Part shown: positions 17,158 to 26,163 of the stretch, piece after piece
Position numbering within the stretch: position 1 is the first letter of the stretch
How the letters are laid out: each line of letters begins with the position of its first letter
From: Acidimicrobiales bacterium
GTDB taxonomy: Bacteria > Actinomycetota > Acidimicrobiia > Acidimicrobiales > MedAcidi-G1
Direction: 5' to 3'
Length of the DNA stretch: 45,913 bases
NCBI GenBank assembly: GCA_029577135.1
Contig: JARQPW010000019.1
Location: 1-45,913 of the forward strand
The notes under the pieces: model-generated
What the model was told of the DNA's origin: nothing
The model's database searches: none
Seen by the model: the letters and a program-made list of their open reading frames with translations, nothing else
Translations under genes and position numbers: made by a program

Positions 17158-18454
17158 CCTCGCCCCTCTCGATGGCGGCGAGGCGTCGCCGGAGCGACTC
17201 GGCATGCGCATAGAGGCCCTCGGCCTCGGCCAGGGCGACCACGTGGGGCCCGAGGGCAGCGACCGCCGCCCGGTCGGCGGTGACCACGTGGACGTCCTTG
17301 CTGAAGTCGGCGACCGCGAGCGCGCCGGAGAAGCGCGCCGTTCCGGCCGTCGGCAACACGTGGCTCGGCCCCGCGATGTAGTCGCCGAGCGCCGCCGGCG
17401 ACCAGGGTCCGCAGAAGACGGCCCCGGCGTGCCGGACCCGGGCAGCCACTCCCTGTGCGTCCTCGACCATGAGTTGGAGGTGCTCCGGGGCGATCCGGTC
17501 GGCGACCCCTATCGCCTGGGTGACGTCGTCGACGAGGACCACGTGTCCGGATACTGCCAACGTGGCCTCGATGTCCCCCCGACGGGGCGAGGACTCCGTG
17601 ATTGCCGCGACCTCGGCCTCGACGGCGTCGGCAACCGACTCGTCCCAGGTGACCAACCAGGCCAGCCCGTCCGGGCCGTGCTCGGCCTGCACCACCACGT
17701 CGATGGCCGCGAACTCGACGGGCGCGGTCGCATCGGCGATGACGACGACCTCGGAGGGCCCGGCGAACGCGGCGGGAACGCCCACGCGGCCGGCCACCTC
17801 CCGCTTGGCCAGGGCGACGTAGACGTTGCCCGGCCCGACCACCACGTCGACCGGCCGGATGCTCTCCGATCCGAAGGCCAGGGCTGCGATCGCCTGGGCA
17901 CCACCAACCGGGTGGACGACGTCGACTCCGGTGATGGCCGCTGCCGCCAGGGTCACGTCGGCGACCCGCCCGTCGGGACCCGGCGGGACGCAGACCACCA
18001 CCTCCGCGACACCGGCCACACGGGCCGGGATCGCCGTCATGAGGACCGTCGACGGATAGGAGGCCCGGCCCCCGGGGACGTAGCAGCCGACCCGCTCGAC
18101 GGGCACCACCATCGATCGAACCGTCAGCCCGTCCCGTTCCCACTCGTGGTCGGTCCGGACCTGCCCCTCGTGGTGGAGGCGAATGGATGCAGCAGCCACC
18201 TCGAGAGCGGTTCGGACCGGCTCCCCGATCGCCGCGAGCGCTGCCTGCATCTCAGCGGACCCGATCACAAGCGAGTCGGGTCGGGCGCCGTCGAAGCGCT
18301 CCCCGAACTCGAGGATCGCCTGGTCGCCACGGGAGCGAACGTCCTCGATGACCTGCTGGACGACGTCCAGGGCTCCGGCTCCGTCGAGGAGGGGGCGTGG
18401 AAGCACGTCGACGAGATCTCCTTCGTAGCCGCGCAGGTCGATTCGACGGAGCAC
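17150..18454 (-). CDS. hisD: histidinol dehydrogenase
   Basis: Zinc- and NAD-dependent enzyme for the last two oxidations to histidine. It has 434 residues: MLRRIDLRG, ERDGLTVRSMVVPVERVGCY, VPGGRASYPSTVLM, GAQAIAALAFG, VVGPGNVYVALAKRE, GPSEVVVIAD and AEHGPDGLAWLVT. Near the C-terminus are EHLQLMVED and AGPSHVLPTAGTARF. It is the first gene of hisDCBHAF. The GTG start at 18452-18454 has no Shine-Dalgarno sequence, but TAGCGT lies 6 bases upstream. Confidence 0.96.
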   Translation of the reverse strand: MLRRIDLRGYEGDLVDVLPRPLLDGAGALDVVQQVIEDVRSRGDQAILEFGERFDGARPDSLVIGSAEMQAALAAIGEPVRTALEVAAASIRLHHEGQVRTDHEWERDGLTVRSMVVPVERVGCYVPGGRASYPSTVLMTAIPARVAGVAEVVVCVPPGPDGRVADVTLAAAAITGVDVVHPVGGAQAIAALAFGSESIRPVDVVVGPGNVYVALAKREVAGRVGVPAAFAGPSEVVVIADATAPVEFAAIDVVVQAEHGPDGLAWLVTWDESVADAVEAEVAAITESSPRRGDIEATLAVSGHVVLVDDVTQAIGVADRIAPEHLQLMVEDAQGVAARVRHAGAVFCGPWSPAALGDYIAGPSHVLPTAGTARFSGALAVADFSKDVHVVTADRAAVAALGPHVVALAEAEGLYAHAESLRRRLAAIERGEDA

Positions 18455-18460
18455 CCCGCC

Positions 18461-18466
18461 ACGCTA
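18461..18466 (-). promoter_or_regulatory. -10 element of the his operon, leaderless type
   Basis: TAGCGT on the minus strand, 6 bases before the hisD GTG. With no leader there is no room for a histidine attenuator upstream of hisD. Confidence 0.5.
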
Positions 18467-18576
18467 GCGGTCACTCCCCCGCCGCTCGTTGGAGTTTGGA
18501 GCATCGTCTCGCGTGGAATTTCGACCATCGCCCGGTCAGGGTGGCCGCCTTCGCACAATTGGAGCAGACTCGGGTC

Positions 18577-18801
18577 GTGTCCCCCGAGCAGGACGTACCC
18601 TCCGAGCAGCGCATCCCCTCCGACGCCGAACTCTCGTCGGTCGTCGGCCAGCTTGACGCTCTCCTCGAGCGGATCGGCGAACTGCTGTCCCACGGTGGGG
18701 ACGGCGACCGCACCGACGACACCGCCGGCCTGCTCGAGGTCGAGCGCCACCTGCGGGGCGCCCGCCGGGAGCTCGGCCGCACACGCCGCCGCCTGCGCTG
18801 A
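18577..18801 (+). CDS. small helical protein of unknown function
   Basis: A 74-residue, highly charged frame starting at GTG 18577 (VSPEQDVPSEQRIPSDAELS), ending in an Arg-rich helix (EVERHLRGARRELGRTRRRL). GGAG lies 12 bases upstream. It is divergent from hisD. The protein is predicted helical, without membrane segments or known motifs. Codon use agrees with a real gene, but the frame is short, so it could be spurious. I do not recognise the family. Confidence 0.5.
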   Translation: MSPEQDVPSEQRIPSDAELSSVVGQLDALLERIGELLSHGGDGDRTDDTAGLLEVERHLRGARRELGRTRRRLR

Positions 18802-19099
18802 GGTTCCTCGGCTTCCCGGATCTCCCCGAGATTGCCCGGTACCCCGACCTCGAACGACGTCGGCCGGGATGAAAAAGTACTCAGCGCCCCTCGAGAGGAG
18901 CGCTGAGCGGCGAGGTGGGTGGCGGGAACCCGTTCCTCGCGAGCCAGGTGGCGGGAACCCGGCGGGCGTCAAGTTAGTCCATCTCACGGAGGGAGAAAAG
19001 CCAAAGCGAAGCATTTGTCGGCCGAGTAGCGATTTCCTCCGGTGCGACCGCAGTGCGTCAAACCGGAGCCTCCACCGGGTCCCACGGTCGTGCTGCCGC
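18802..19099. other. 298-base non-coding stretch between convergent genes
   Basis: No gene is evident. It holds a minus-strand hairpin with T-run (18872-18906), two copies of GGTGGCGGGAACCCG (18918-18932 and 18947-18961), and an A-rich segment around 18990-19040 that is bracketed by complementary CGGAGG and CCTCCG. The lower GC and pairing potential could mean a small RNA; I could not match it to a known RNA class. Confidence 0.4.
18872..18906 (-). terminator. intrinsic terminator downstream of nth
   Basis: On the minus strand, a 12-base-pair stem (TCAGCGCTCCTC with GAGGGGCGCTGA, one wobble) is followed by GTAC and a run of five T. It lies about 195 bases beyond the nth stop and would end nth transcription before the plus-strand small gene. 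Confidence 0.55.
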
Positions 19100-19741
19100 T
19101 CAGACCTCCGAGGCGGGGCAGAAGTCGTTGAGGACGCACTCGCCACAACGGGGCTTCCGGCTGGGACAGACGCGCCGGCCGTGCAGGATCAGGCGCATGC
19201 TGAAGTTCCCCCGGTCGTTGGCCGGGACCATCGGATTGAGCTCGAACTCGACCTTCACGGGGTCGGTCTCCTCGGTCAGGCCCAGGCGACGCGACAGGCG
19301 ACCGACGTGCGTGTCGACGGGCAGGCCGGGCAGGCCCAGGGCCACGCTGCGGACCACGTTCGCCGTCTTGCGGCCCACTCCGGGCAACGACGTCAGGTCG
19401 GCCATCCCGCCCGGTACCTCACCGTCGTAGGCCTCGACGAGCCGCTGTGCCATACCGAGCAGGCTGCGGGCCTTGTTGACGTAGAAGCCGGTCGAGCGGA
19501 CGATCTCCTCCAATTCGGGCGGAACCGCCCCAGCGAGGTCCTCCGGCGTCGGGTACCGGGCGAACAGCACCGGCGTGACCATGTTGACCCGCTTGTCGGT
19601 GCACTGGGCGGACAGGATCGTCGCCGCCAGGAGTTCGAAGGGGTTGCGATGCGTGAGTTCACACTCGGCGTCCGGGTACTCGCCGGTCAGTCGCCGGTTC
19701 GCCTCCCTAGCGCGGCCAGCCGGTGATCTCGGACGTCCCAT
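19100..19741 (-). CDS. nth: endonuclease III
   Basis: Base-excision-repair glycosylase/AP lyase that removes oxidised pyrimidines. It has 213 residues: LLAATILSAQCTDKRVN, the helix-hairpin-helix LPGVGRKTANVV with catalytic Lys125, PVDTHVGRLSRRL with Asp143, and the C-terminal 4Fe-4S loop Cys-x6-Cys-x2-Cys-x5-Cys (CPSRKPRCGECVLNDFC). The ATG at 19739-19741 (MGRPRSPAGR) is supported by TACCTT 7 bases upstream. It is divergent from mshD. Confidence 0.95.
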   Translation of the reverse strand: MGRPRSPAGRAREANRRLTGEYPDAECELTHRNPFELLAATILSAQCTDKRVNMVTPVLFARYPTPEDLAGAVPPELEEIVRSTGFYVNKARSLLGMAQRLVEAYDGEVPGGMADLTSLPGVGRKTANVVRSVALGLPGLPVDTHVGRLSRRLGLTEETDPVKVEFELNPMVPANDRGNFSMRLILHGRRVCPSRKPRCGECVLNDFCPASEV

Positions 19742-19748
19742 GCCCTCG

Positions 19749-19754
19749 AAGGTA
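19749..19754 (-). promoter_or_regulatory. -10 element of nth, leaderless type
   Basis: TACCTT on the minus strand, 7 bases before the nth ATG. The divergent mshD element is 40 bases away. Confidence 0.5.
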
Positions 19755-19794
19755 CCGCCTGCCCGGGGCACACGGGTCCTCCTGCGCCCCGGGG

Positions 19795-19800
19795 TAGCCT
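19795..19800 (+). promoter_or_regulatory. -10 element of mshD-rlmN operon
   Basis: TAGCCT, 8 bases before the mshD ATG, with no Shine-Dalgarno sequence between. Confidence 0.5.
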
Positions 19801-19808
19801 CGCCGCCG

Positions 19809-20543
19809 ATGGCAACCGAACCCGATCGCCTCGAGGTCTCGGACGGCACCGACACCGTCGTCCTCACCAGCGCCCGCAACGGCTGGCTCGTCGAGCTCCG
19901 GGTGGAGGGAGACGACGACGTCCGACGACAGCGCCTCCTCGAGGCCGCCACCCAGGCGGTCATGCTGGACGAGGGTGGACGCCTCGAGCTCTGGATCGAG
20001 AACGCCACGCCTGCCAGCGACCGGGTACCGCTGGCCGCCGGCTTCACCTACTACCGGGACCTGTGGCGGCTCGAACGCCCACTCCCCGCTCCCGGCACCA
20101 ACCTTGCCACACGTGCGTTCCGCGCAGCGGACGTCGATGCCTTCCTCGAGGTCAACAACCGGGCGTTCCACTGGCACCCTGAACAGGGCGACCTCACCCC
20201 CGGGGAACTGGCCCAGAAGTGCGCCGAGCCCTGGTTCGACCCCGACGGCTTCCGCCTGCTCGAACTCGAGGGCCGCCTGGCCGGCTTCTGCTGGACGAAG
20301 GTCCACTCCTCCGGGAACCCACCAACCGGCGAGATCTACGCCATCGCCGTGGACCCCGACTTCCACGGCCGCGGCCTGGGCCGGCAACTCGTGCTCGACG
20401 GCCTCGCCTGGCTCGCCGGGCAGGGACTACGACACGGGATGCTCTACGTCGAATCCGACAACCAGCATGCCAACCGGCTCTACGAAGAACTCGGGTTCCG
20501 GCGCTCCAGGATCGACCGCGCCTTCCAGCGCATCGTCCGATGA
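19809..20543 (+). CDS. mshD: mycothiol synthase, GNAT family (short form)
   Basis: Last step of mycothiol synthesis: acetyl transfer to Cys-GlcN-Ins. It has 244 residues. The C-terminal GNAT domain (about 100-244) carries MshD-specific wording (VNNRAFHWHPEQGDLT, AEPWFDPDGF, GFCWTKVH) and the acetyl-CoA loop HGRGLG (186-191). The N-terminal half (1-95) is a shortened, degenerate second GNAT ending LWRLERPLP. Typical MshD has about 300 residues and two clearer domains, so this one is reduced. It heads mshD-rlmN-membrane gene-menG. Other GNATs are possible, but the motif match is good. Confidence 0.78.
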   Translation: MATEPDRLEVSDGTDTVVLTSARNGWLVELRVEGDDDVRRQRLLEAATQAVMLDEGGRLELWIENATPASDRVPLAAGFTYYRDLWRLERPLPAPGTNLATRAFRAADVDAFLEVNNRAFHWHPEQGDLTPGELAQKCAEPWFDPDGFRLLELEGRLAGFCWTKVHSSGNPPTGEIYAIAVDPDFHGRGLGRQLVLDGLAWLAGQGLRHGMLYVESDNQHANRLYEELGFRRSRIDRAFQRIVR

Positions 20544-21628
20544 TCGTCGCTACCCCATCGGGGCTCCCGGTCACGCGCTACGACCACGACCGGGCCGCTC
20601 TCGGGACCTTGCTCGTCGACCAGCCCGACTACCGGATCGACCAGCTCTGGCAGGGCCTCTACGGGGACCTCGCAGACCCGGCGGAGATCACCACGCTCCC
20701 GGCAGGCCTGCGCGACCGCCTCGTGGGCGAACTCCCGGCTGGCCTGGCGGAGGAGACCCGCTCGATCGGTGACGGCGGGGAGACCATCAAGTGGTTGTGG
20801 CGCCTCACCGACGGAGCGCTGGTCGAGACCGTGCTGATGCACTACGACAAGCGGTCCACGGTCTGCGTCAGCACCCAGTCGGGCTGCGCCATGGGGTGTG
20901 GGTTCTGCGCCACCGGGCAGATGGGATTCGACCGCCACCTGACCACGGGCGAGATCGTCGAACAGGTCGTCCGGGCCCAGCGCGAGGCCGGCGGGCGCCG
21001 CGTCTCGAACGTCGTGTTCATGGGCATGGGCGAGCCGCTCGCCAATTATGAGCGCACCTGGGGCGCCGTCCAGCGCATCCATGGTGCCCTCGGACTCTCG
21101 GCACGGCACCTCACGATCTCCACGGTCGGCCTCGTGCCTGGGATCCGCCGCCTGGCCGGGGAGTCGCTTCCCGTGAGCCTGGCGGTCTCCCTCCACGCCG
21201 CGGACGACGACCTGCGAGATGAACTGGTGCCGGTCAACCGCCGGTGGCCGCTGGCGGAGTTGGCCGACGCCTGCAGGCATCACATCCGCTCCACCGGTCG
21301 GCGCCTCTCCTTCGAGTGGGCGCTCATCCACGACACCAACGACCGGCCCGAGGACGCCAGGCGCTTCGCCGCCTATGCCCGGCCCCTTGGCGCACACATC
21401 AACCTCATTCCCCTCAACCCGACGCCCGGCTGGCCGACCCGCGGATCCTCACCACGGCGGGTCGCCGACTTCGCCGACGAGTTGCGGACCCATGGGGCCA
21501 ACGTGACGGTCCGGCGCACCCGGGGCACCGAGATCGACGCCGCCTGTGGCCAACTGCGCGCCGACCGGATGGACGTCCCGGTCGAGGCACCGGGTCGGCG
21601 GCAAGCGACGACGTCCCTGCCAGACTGA
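20540..21628 (+). CDS. rlmN: 23S rRNA (adenine-C2) methyltransferase
   Basis: Radical-SAM enzyme that methylates A2503 of 23S rRNA and A37 of some tRNAs. It has 362 residues. The cluster motif is Cys116-x3-Cys120-x2-Cys123 (SGCAMGCGFCATG). The two methyl-transfer cysteines correspond to Cys109 and Cys336 (RGTEIDAACGQLR). GMGEPLAN, VSLHA and NLIPLNP are typical. The ATG overlaps the mshD stop as ATGA, so it is translationally coupled. The frame is open earlier, inside mshD, but not RlmN-like there. Confidence 0.94.
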   Translation: MIVATPSGLPVTRYDHDRAALGTLLVDQPDYRIDQLWQGLYGDLADPAEITTLPAGLRDRLVGELPAGLAEETRSIGDGGETIKWLWRLTDGALVETVLMHYDKRSTVCVSTQSGCAMGCGFCATGQMGFDRHLTTGEIVEQVVRAQREAGGRRVSNVVFMGMGEPLANYERTWGAVQRIHGALGLSARHLTISTVGLVPGIRRLAGESLPVSLAVSLHAADDDLRDELVPVNRRWPLAELADACRHHIRSTGRRLSFEWALIHDTNDRPEDARRFAAYARPLGAHINLIPLNPTPGWPTRGSSPRRVADFADELRTHGANVTVRRTRGTEIDAACGQLRADRMDVPVEAPGRRQATTSLPD

Positions 21629-21632
21629 CCCG

Positions 21633-21971
21633 ATGGAGCCACAGCGACGCTGGATCAACCGGTACCAGCCGCAGACCCTCGTGACCGGCACGATGCTCCT
21701 CTACCTCGAAGGCGTCTTCAGCATCATCCGAGGTTCCGAGGTGCTGTTGCTGCTCGGCCTGCTCATGTTCCCCTCGGGCTACCTGGTCGCCAACGACAAG
21801 AGGGTCGGTTGGCAGATGGCGGTCGCAGTGTCGAGCCTGGCGGTCGTCGCGCGCATCTGGATCTACGGCTTCGGGGCCAACCTCTTCCTGGCGCTCCTGT
21901 TCCCGGGAGTGCTCCTGGCACTCCTCCTGCATCCGATGAGCCGGGAACACCAGCGGATCTGGTTCGACTGA
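21633..21971 (+). CDS. small membrane protein of unknown function
   Basis: A 112-residue protein with four predicted membrane helices (about 15-32, 35-52, 60-77 and 80-100), a basic cytoplasmic N-terminus (MEPQRRWINRYQP) and a short charged tail. It starts 4 bases after the rlmN stop and ends 4 bases before menG, so it is part of that operon. I do not recognise the family. Confidence 0.75.
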   Translation: MEPQRRWINRYQPQTLVTGTMLLYLEGVFSIIRGSEVLLLLGLLMFPSGYLVANDKRVGWQMAVAVSSLAVVARIWIYGFGANLFLALLFPGVLLALLLHPMSREHQRIWFD

Positions 21972-21975
21972 CCCG

Positions 21976-22683
21976 GTGACCGACGAACCTCGTCATGGAA
22001 ACGGCCCCCTCCCCCCGGGAGAGAAGGCAGCTGCGGTGCGCTCGATGTTCGACGCCATCGCTCCCCGGTACGACCTCCTCAACCGCCTGCTGACCTTCCG
22101 ACTCGACGTTCGCTGGCGCCGCCGCACCGTCGAGGATCTCGCCCTGCCCACCGGATCCGCCGTGCTCGACCTCGCCTGCGGCACCGGCGACCTCTGCAGG
22201 GACCTCGACCGGGCCGGCCACCACCCGATCGGCATGGACCTCTCGTGGGGGATGTTGGCGGCAGCGCGCACCGACGCCCCCCTCGTGCACGCCGACGCCC
22301 TGCGCCTGCCCACGCCCGCCGGGGCAGTCGACGGCGTCACCTGCGGCTTCGCCCTCCGCAACCTGGCCGCCCTGGAACCCTTCTTCGGGGAGTTGGCCAG
22401 GGTCCTGCGTCCCGGTGGTCGGATCGCCCTCCTCGAGGTCGATCGACCACGCAATCCCCTGCTCCGGGCCGGACACTCCGTGTACTTCGGGCGGGTGGTG
22501 CCCTTCATCGGAGGCCTGCTCTCCGATCGCGCCGCCTACCTCTACCTTCCCCGGTCGATCGTGTACCTGCCCGGCGATCCCGAACTCTTGCACCAGATCA
22601 CGCAGGCCGGATTCACCGACGTGGCCAAGACCCGCCTCTCGGGCGGGATCGCCCAACTCCTCACCGCGACCCGCAACACCTGA
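21976..22683 (+). CDS. menG: demethylmenaquinone methyltransferase
   Basis: SAM-dependent C-methylation of demethylmenaquinone, the last step of menaquinone synthesis (UbiE/MenG family). It has 235 residues. The N-terminal SMFDAIAPRYDLLNRLLTF, the SAM loop VLDLACGTGDL (63-73), MDLSWGML, GFALRNL and VLRPGGRIALLEV are all present. It starts at GTG 21976. The prenyltransferase menA is next to it on the opposite strand, which favours a menaquinone over a ubiquinone role. Confidence 0.92.
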   Translation: MTDEPRHGNGPLPPGEKAAAVRSMFDAIAPRYDLLNRLLTFRLDVRWRRRTVEDLALPTGSAVLDLACGTGDLCRDLDRAGHHPIGMDLSWGMLAAARTDAPLVHADALRLPTPAGAVDGVTCGFALRNLAALEPFFGELARVLRPGGRIALLEVDRPRNPLLRAGHSVYFGRVVPFIGGLLSDRAAYLYLPRSIVYLPGDPELLHQITQAGFTDVAKTRLSGGIAQLLTATRNT

Positions 22684-22701
22684 CCTCCGCCGCTCGGAGG
22701 T
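22683..22701. terminator. hairpin between convergent menG and menA
   Basis: A perfect 7-base-pair inverted repeat, ACCTCCG/CGGAGGT, with a 5-base loop in the 21-base gap between the two stop codons. It lacks a T-run on either side; it could serve both genes as a weak bidirectional terminator. Confidence 0.4.
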
Positions 22702-22704
22702 GGC

Positions 22705-23574
22705 TCAGGCGGAGAGCACCAGGCCCAGGGCAAGCAGGCCCCCGGCAACCAACTGCGTCCGGGCCGTGGCCGCGAGCACCCCGATGAGGCGTGGACCCTC
22801 GGCACCACCGAGGACGTCCCGCACGGCCGGCCCTGCGACGACGCCTCCGCCCAGGACCAGCAGGCACCACGGACGCGAGAGGGCACACAGGGAAGCGAGG
22901 ACCAGGGCCCCGTCAAGGAAGGCCACGTAGAGCCAGCGGGCCGCCCGGTCGCCGATGCGGACCGCCAGCGTGCGCTTGCCGGAGACCGTGTCGCCGGCGA
23001 TGTCGCGGAGGTTGTTGACCGCAAGAAGGGCGCAGGCCAGCAGCCCGACCGCGCTCCCGGCGAGGAGGGCGAGGCCGGTGATTCGGCCGGTCTGCACGTA
23101 TGCGCTGCCGACGGTCGCCACGAGACCGAAGAACACGAACACGGCTACCTCTCCCAGTCCGCGGTAGCCGTACGGCTTCGGCCCGCCCGTGTACAGCCAG
23201 GCGGCGGCGATGGCCGATGCGCCGATGATGAGCAGCCAGGGCGAGACGACGAGCGACAGGACGAGACCCGCGATACCCGCCACCCCGAAGGCAACGAACG
23301 CCGCCCAGCGGACCTCCCCGGCGCTGGCGAGCCCGGATCCGACGAGGCGCCGGGGTCCGATCCGGTCGAGTCCGTCCGTGCCCCGGAGGCCGTCGGACAG
23401 GTCGTTGGCGAAGTTCACGCCGACCTGGAGGGCGAGGGCCACGACCAGTGCGGCCAGCGCCCGCCACCAGACGATGCCGTCACCGACACCCACCGCCACC
23501 GAGGTTCCGACCAGCACCGGCACCACCGCAGCTGGAAGGGTGCGCGGACGAGCCCCGAGGATCCAGCGTCGCAT
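22705..23574 (-). CDS. menA: 1,4-dihydroxy-2-naphthoate polyprenyltransferase
   Basis: Membrane prenyltransferase that attaches the isoprenoid tail to DHNA, making demethylmenaquinone for MenG. It has 289 residues and about eight hydrophobic segments. The first Asp-rich motif is [14 protein letters not shown]; the second is [20 protein letters not shown]. The start is taken at ATG 23572-23574 ([17 protein letters not shown]), which matches the MenA N-terminus. CAGAAT lies 6 bases upstream as a possible leaderless -10. It is convergent with menG. Confidence 0.92.
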   Translation of the reverse strand: MRRWILGARPRTLPAAVVPVLVGTSVAVGVGDGIVWWRALAALVVALALQVGVNFANDLSDGLRGTDGLDRIGPRRLVGSGLASAGEVRWAAFVAFGVAGIAGLVLSLVVSPWLLIIGASAIAAAWLYTGGPKPYGYRGLGEVAVFVFFGLVATVGSAYVQTGRITGLALLAGSAVGLLACALLAVNNLRDIAGDTVSGKRTLAVRIGDRAARWLYVAFLDGALVLASLCALSRPWCLLVLGGGVVAGPAVRDVLGGAEGPRLIGVLAATARTQLVAGGLLALGLVLSA

Positions 23575-23629
23575 CGGTGCATTCTGCCACCGGAGGCAGG
23601 TTCGATCGGTCACCTTTGGCGTGTGTCTG

Positions 23630-23635
23630 TAGGGT
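23630..23635 (+). promoter_or_regulatory. -10 element of the YyaL-like gene
   Basis: TAGGGT, 7 bases before the GTG at 23643, with no Shine-Dalgarno sequence. Confidence 0.5.
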
Positions 23636-23642
23636 CGCCGGC

Positions 23643-25610
23643 GTGAACCGTCTTGCCGATGAGTCCAGCCCCTATCTCCGCCAACACGCCGATAATCCGG
23701 TCGACTGGTACCCCTGGGGCGAAGAGGCGTTCGCCGAGGCCAGGCGGTCCTCTCGACCGGTGCTGCTCTCGGTGGGCTACTCCGCCTGCCACTGGTGCCA
23801 CGTCATGGCACACGAGTCCTTCGAGGATCCGGCGACGGCGGAACTCATGAACAGGTGGTTCGTGAACGTCAAGGTCGACCGCGAGGAGCGGCCCGACGTC
23901 GATGCCATCTACATGGACGCCGTCACCGCACTTGTCGGACGTGGGGGTTGGCCCATGACCGTCTTCCTCGACCCCGAGGGACTGCCATTCCATGCCGGCA
24001 CCTACTGGCCGAACCGATCCCGCGGCGGCATGCCATCATTCCAACAGGTCCTCAACGCCGTGCAGGAGGCCTGGACCGAGCGCCGCGACGACCTCAGCGA
24101 GATCGGCACCCGACTGCTCGGCCGCATGGCCGTTTACGCCGACCTCGAGCCCGACGGGCAACTTCCGCCTTCTGACACACTCCAGCGGGCGTCCGAGGTG
24201 CTCCGGAGGCAACACGACCCCCACTGGGGAGGCTTCGGAGGTGCTCCGAAGTTCCCGCAGTCGATGAGCCTCGAGGCGCTCCTCCGACGGCAGGTCGCCG
24301 CACCCGATCCGGGCCTCGCCGGGGTGATCGGGACGACCCTCGATGCTATGGCCTCCGGCGGCATGGCCGACCACCTCGGTGGAGGCTTCGCCCGCTATTC
24401 GGTGGACGAGCGCTGGCTGGTCCCCCACTTCGAGAAGATGCTCTACGACAACGCCCTGCTCGCCCGGACCTACCTCCATGCATGGCAGATCTTCGGCCAT
24501 GGACGGTGGCGGCAGGTCGCCGAGGAGGCGATCGGGTACGTGCTCCGGGACCTGCGGCTACCCGGTGGCGGATTCGCCGCCGCCGAGGACGCCGACTCGG
24601 AGGGCGTCGAGGGCCGCTTCTACGTCTGGTCCGAGCCGCAGGTGCGCGTGGTCTGCGGAACCGATGCCGACGAGGCGATCGAATGGTACGGCGTCACCCC
24701 GGAAGGCAACTTCGAGGGAACCAACATCCTGCATCGCCCGGTCCGCGGCGACCTGATGCGTCCACCCGGGGTGGAGCGTGCACGGCAGGCCCTCTTCAAT
24801 GCCCGGGAGTTGCGGATCCGCCCCGGGCTCGACGACAAGGTCCTGACCGAGTGGAACGGCCTGATGCTCTCCACGCTCGCCGAGGCGGCGGCCGCAACGG
24901 GTCGTGGGGACTGGTTGGAGGCCGCCAAGGACAACGCCGAATTCCTCCTGTCCAACCTTCGCAACGAGGACGGCCGCTGGCTGCGCTCCTGGCAGTCCGA
25001 CGTCGGGGCCCGGCACCTCGGGTACGCCGCCGACCACGCCGCCATGGTCGATGCCCTCACCCGCCTGGGCGAGGCGACCGGAGAGGTCCGCTGGATCGAC
25101 GAGGCGGCCCACTCGGCGGACCTCCTCCTCGAACTTTTCACCGACCGGGTGAACGGCGGATTCTTCACCACCGGCGACGACGCCGAACGGCTCGTGACGC
25201 GTCCCAAGGACGTGCTCGACAACGCCCACCCCAGCGCCAACAGTCTGGCCGCCGTGGCACTGCTCCGACTGGGGGCCCTCACCGGCGAACGGCGCTACAC
25301 CGACGCCGCGGAATCCGTGCTCCTGCTCCTCGGGCGCCTCCTCGTCGACCATCCAACGGCGTTGGGACACCTGCTCGGTGCTGTGGACCTCCTACATGCC
25401 GGCATCACCGAGGTCGTGATCACCGGCGACCGGCCAGACATGGTCGAGGCCGTGGCCCGCGCCTACCGTCCGAACCTCGTGCTGGCCTGGGGTGAGGAGC
25501 GCTCCGGACCGCTCTGGGAGGGACGCGACGGCGACCGGGCGTGGGTGTGTCGGGACTTCGCCTGCCGGGCCCCCGTCGAGGACGTCGGGAGCCTGCTCGC
25601 CGAACTCTGA
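23643..25610 (+). CDS. thioredoxin-domain protein of YyaL/DUF255 family
   Basis: A 655-residue protein. The N-terminal thioredoxin-like domain (about 1-165) starts with [20 protein letters not shown]. It has Cys49-x2-Cys52 in [14 protein letters not shown] and [19 protein letters not shown]. The remainder is an (alpha/alpha)-barrel resembling N-acylglucosamine epimerase/glycosidase folds ([57 protein letters not shown]). The family is widespread from bacteria to human SPATA20, but its reaction is unknown. The start is GTG 23643; the longer open frame upstream runs antisense through menA. Confidence 0.85.
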   Translation: MNRLADESSPYLRQHADNPVDWYPWGEEAFAEARRSSRPVLLSVGYSACHWCHVMAHESFEDPATAELMNRWFVNVKVDREERPDVDAIYMDAVTALVGRGGWPMTVFLDPEGLPFHAGTYWPNRSRGGMPSFQQVLNAVQEAWTERRDDLSEIGTRLLGRMAVYADLEPDGQLPPSDTLQRASEVLRRQHDPHWGGFGGAPKFPQSMSLEALLRRQVAAPDPGLAGVIGTTLDAMASGGMADHLGGGFARYSVDERWLVPHFEKMLYDNALLARTYLHAWQIFGHGRWRQVAEEAIGYVLRDLRLPGGGFAAAEDADSEGVEGRFYVWSEPQVRVVCGTDADEAIEWYGVTPEGNFEGTNILHRPVRGDLMRPPGVERARQALFNARELRIRPGLDDKVLTEWNGLMLSTLAEAAAATGRGDWLEAAKDNAEFLLSNLRNEDGRWLRSWQSDVGARHLGYAADHAAMVDALTRLGEATGEVRWIDEAAHSADLLLELFTDRVNGGFFTTGDDAERLVTRPKDVLDNAHPSANSLAAVALLRLGALTGERRYTDAAESVLLLLGRLLVDHPTALGHLLGAVDLLHAGITEVVITGDRPDMVEAVARAYRPNLVLAWGEERSGPLWEGRDGDRAWVCRDFACRAPVEDVGSLLAEL

Positions 25611-25650
25611 GGTCGGGTGCCTAGGCCGCCTTCTGGAGGACAAACGCCTT

Positions 25651-25668
25651 ACGAACACAAAAGTTCGT
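25651..25668. terminator. small hairpin between convergent genes
   Basis: ACGAAC/GTTCGT arms with loop ACAAAA in the 72-base gap between yyaL (plus) and the PPOX remnant (minus). The stem is short and has no T-run, so it is only a candidate. Confidence 0.25.
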
Positions 25669-25682
25669 CGTCGTTCCCAGGC

Positions 25683-26097
25683 TCAGTACATCTCGGTACG
25701 CCAGCGACGGGGACGCAGGGTCACCAGGGCTCCTCCTTCCAACTCAGGGGGGAAGCCGTCGGCGTACTGCCGGCCCAGTTCGTCTCCGAGGTACCTGGAC
25801 GCCATCCCGAGGACAACCTCATGCCACGCCTCTCCGCTTATCGCCTCGACCTCGACTGGACCCTCGGCAGTGACATACCGGGAAGGGATCGACTCATCTT
25901 GCACACACAGACTGGCCCGGCCAACCCGACGTAAAGGCACCGCCTTTGCTGAGTCGTTCTCCATGGAGATCTGAAAAACACCGTCGTTACAGCGGTACCA
26001 GACGGGAGCGCACAGGGGCGCCCTTGTCGGCTCGCTCAATCACCAAGACCGCCAACCGGACCTCGTCCAGGAAGGCGTCACGCTGGGCGTCGGACAT
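25683..26097 (-). pseudogene. PPOX-fold (F420/FMN-dependent) protein, frameshifted
   Basis: The minus strand encodes the N-terminus MSDAQRDAFLDEVRLAVLVI plus ERADKG from ATG 26095-26097. The rest (APLCAPVWYRC, FQISMENDSAKAVPLRR, RYVTAEGPVEVEAISG, ending WRTEMY) is in the next frame. Together they make one split-barrel flavin/F420 protein of about 137 residues. One extra base in the GGG near 26020 would explain the break. A shorter frame starting at TTG 26039 would lack the first strand. Either the gene is broken or the base is a sequence error. The segment is less GC-rich than its neighbours. Confidence 0.65.
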
Positions 26098-26163
26098 CTC
26101 ATCCACGACCCGACGGTAGCCCCGATCAATACAGCAGGAGGCAGCCGATCGTTCGCACCTGGG

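Noticed and set aside
18467..18576. Histidine attenuator upstream of hisD
   Set aside because: No His-rich leader peptide or terminator/antiterminator pair is visible, and the -10 element places the transcript start at the hisD start codon.
18577..18801. Discarding this small frame as noise
   Set aside because: Kept as a low-confidence gene because it has a GGAG upstream, a coherent helical composition and a proper stop, but it may prove spurious.
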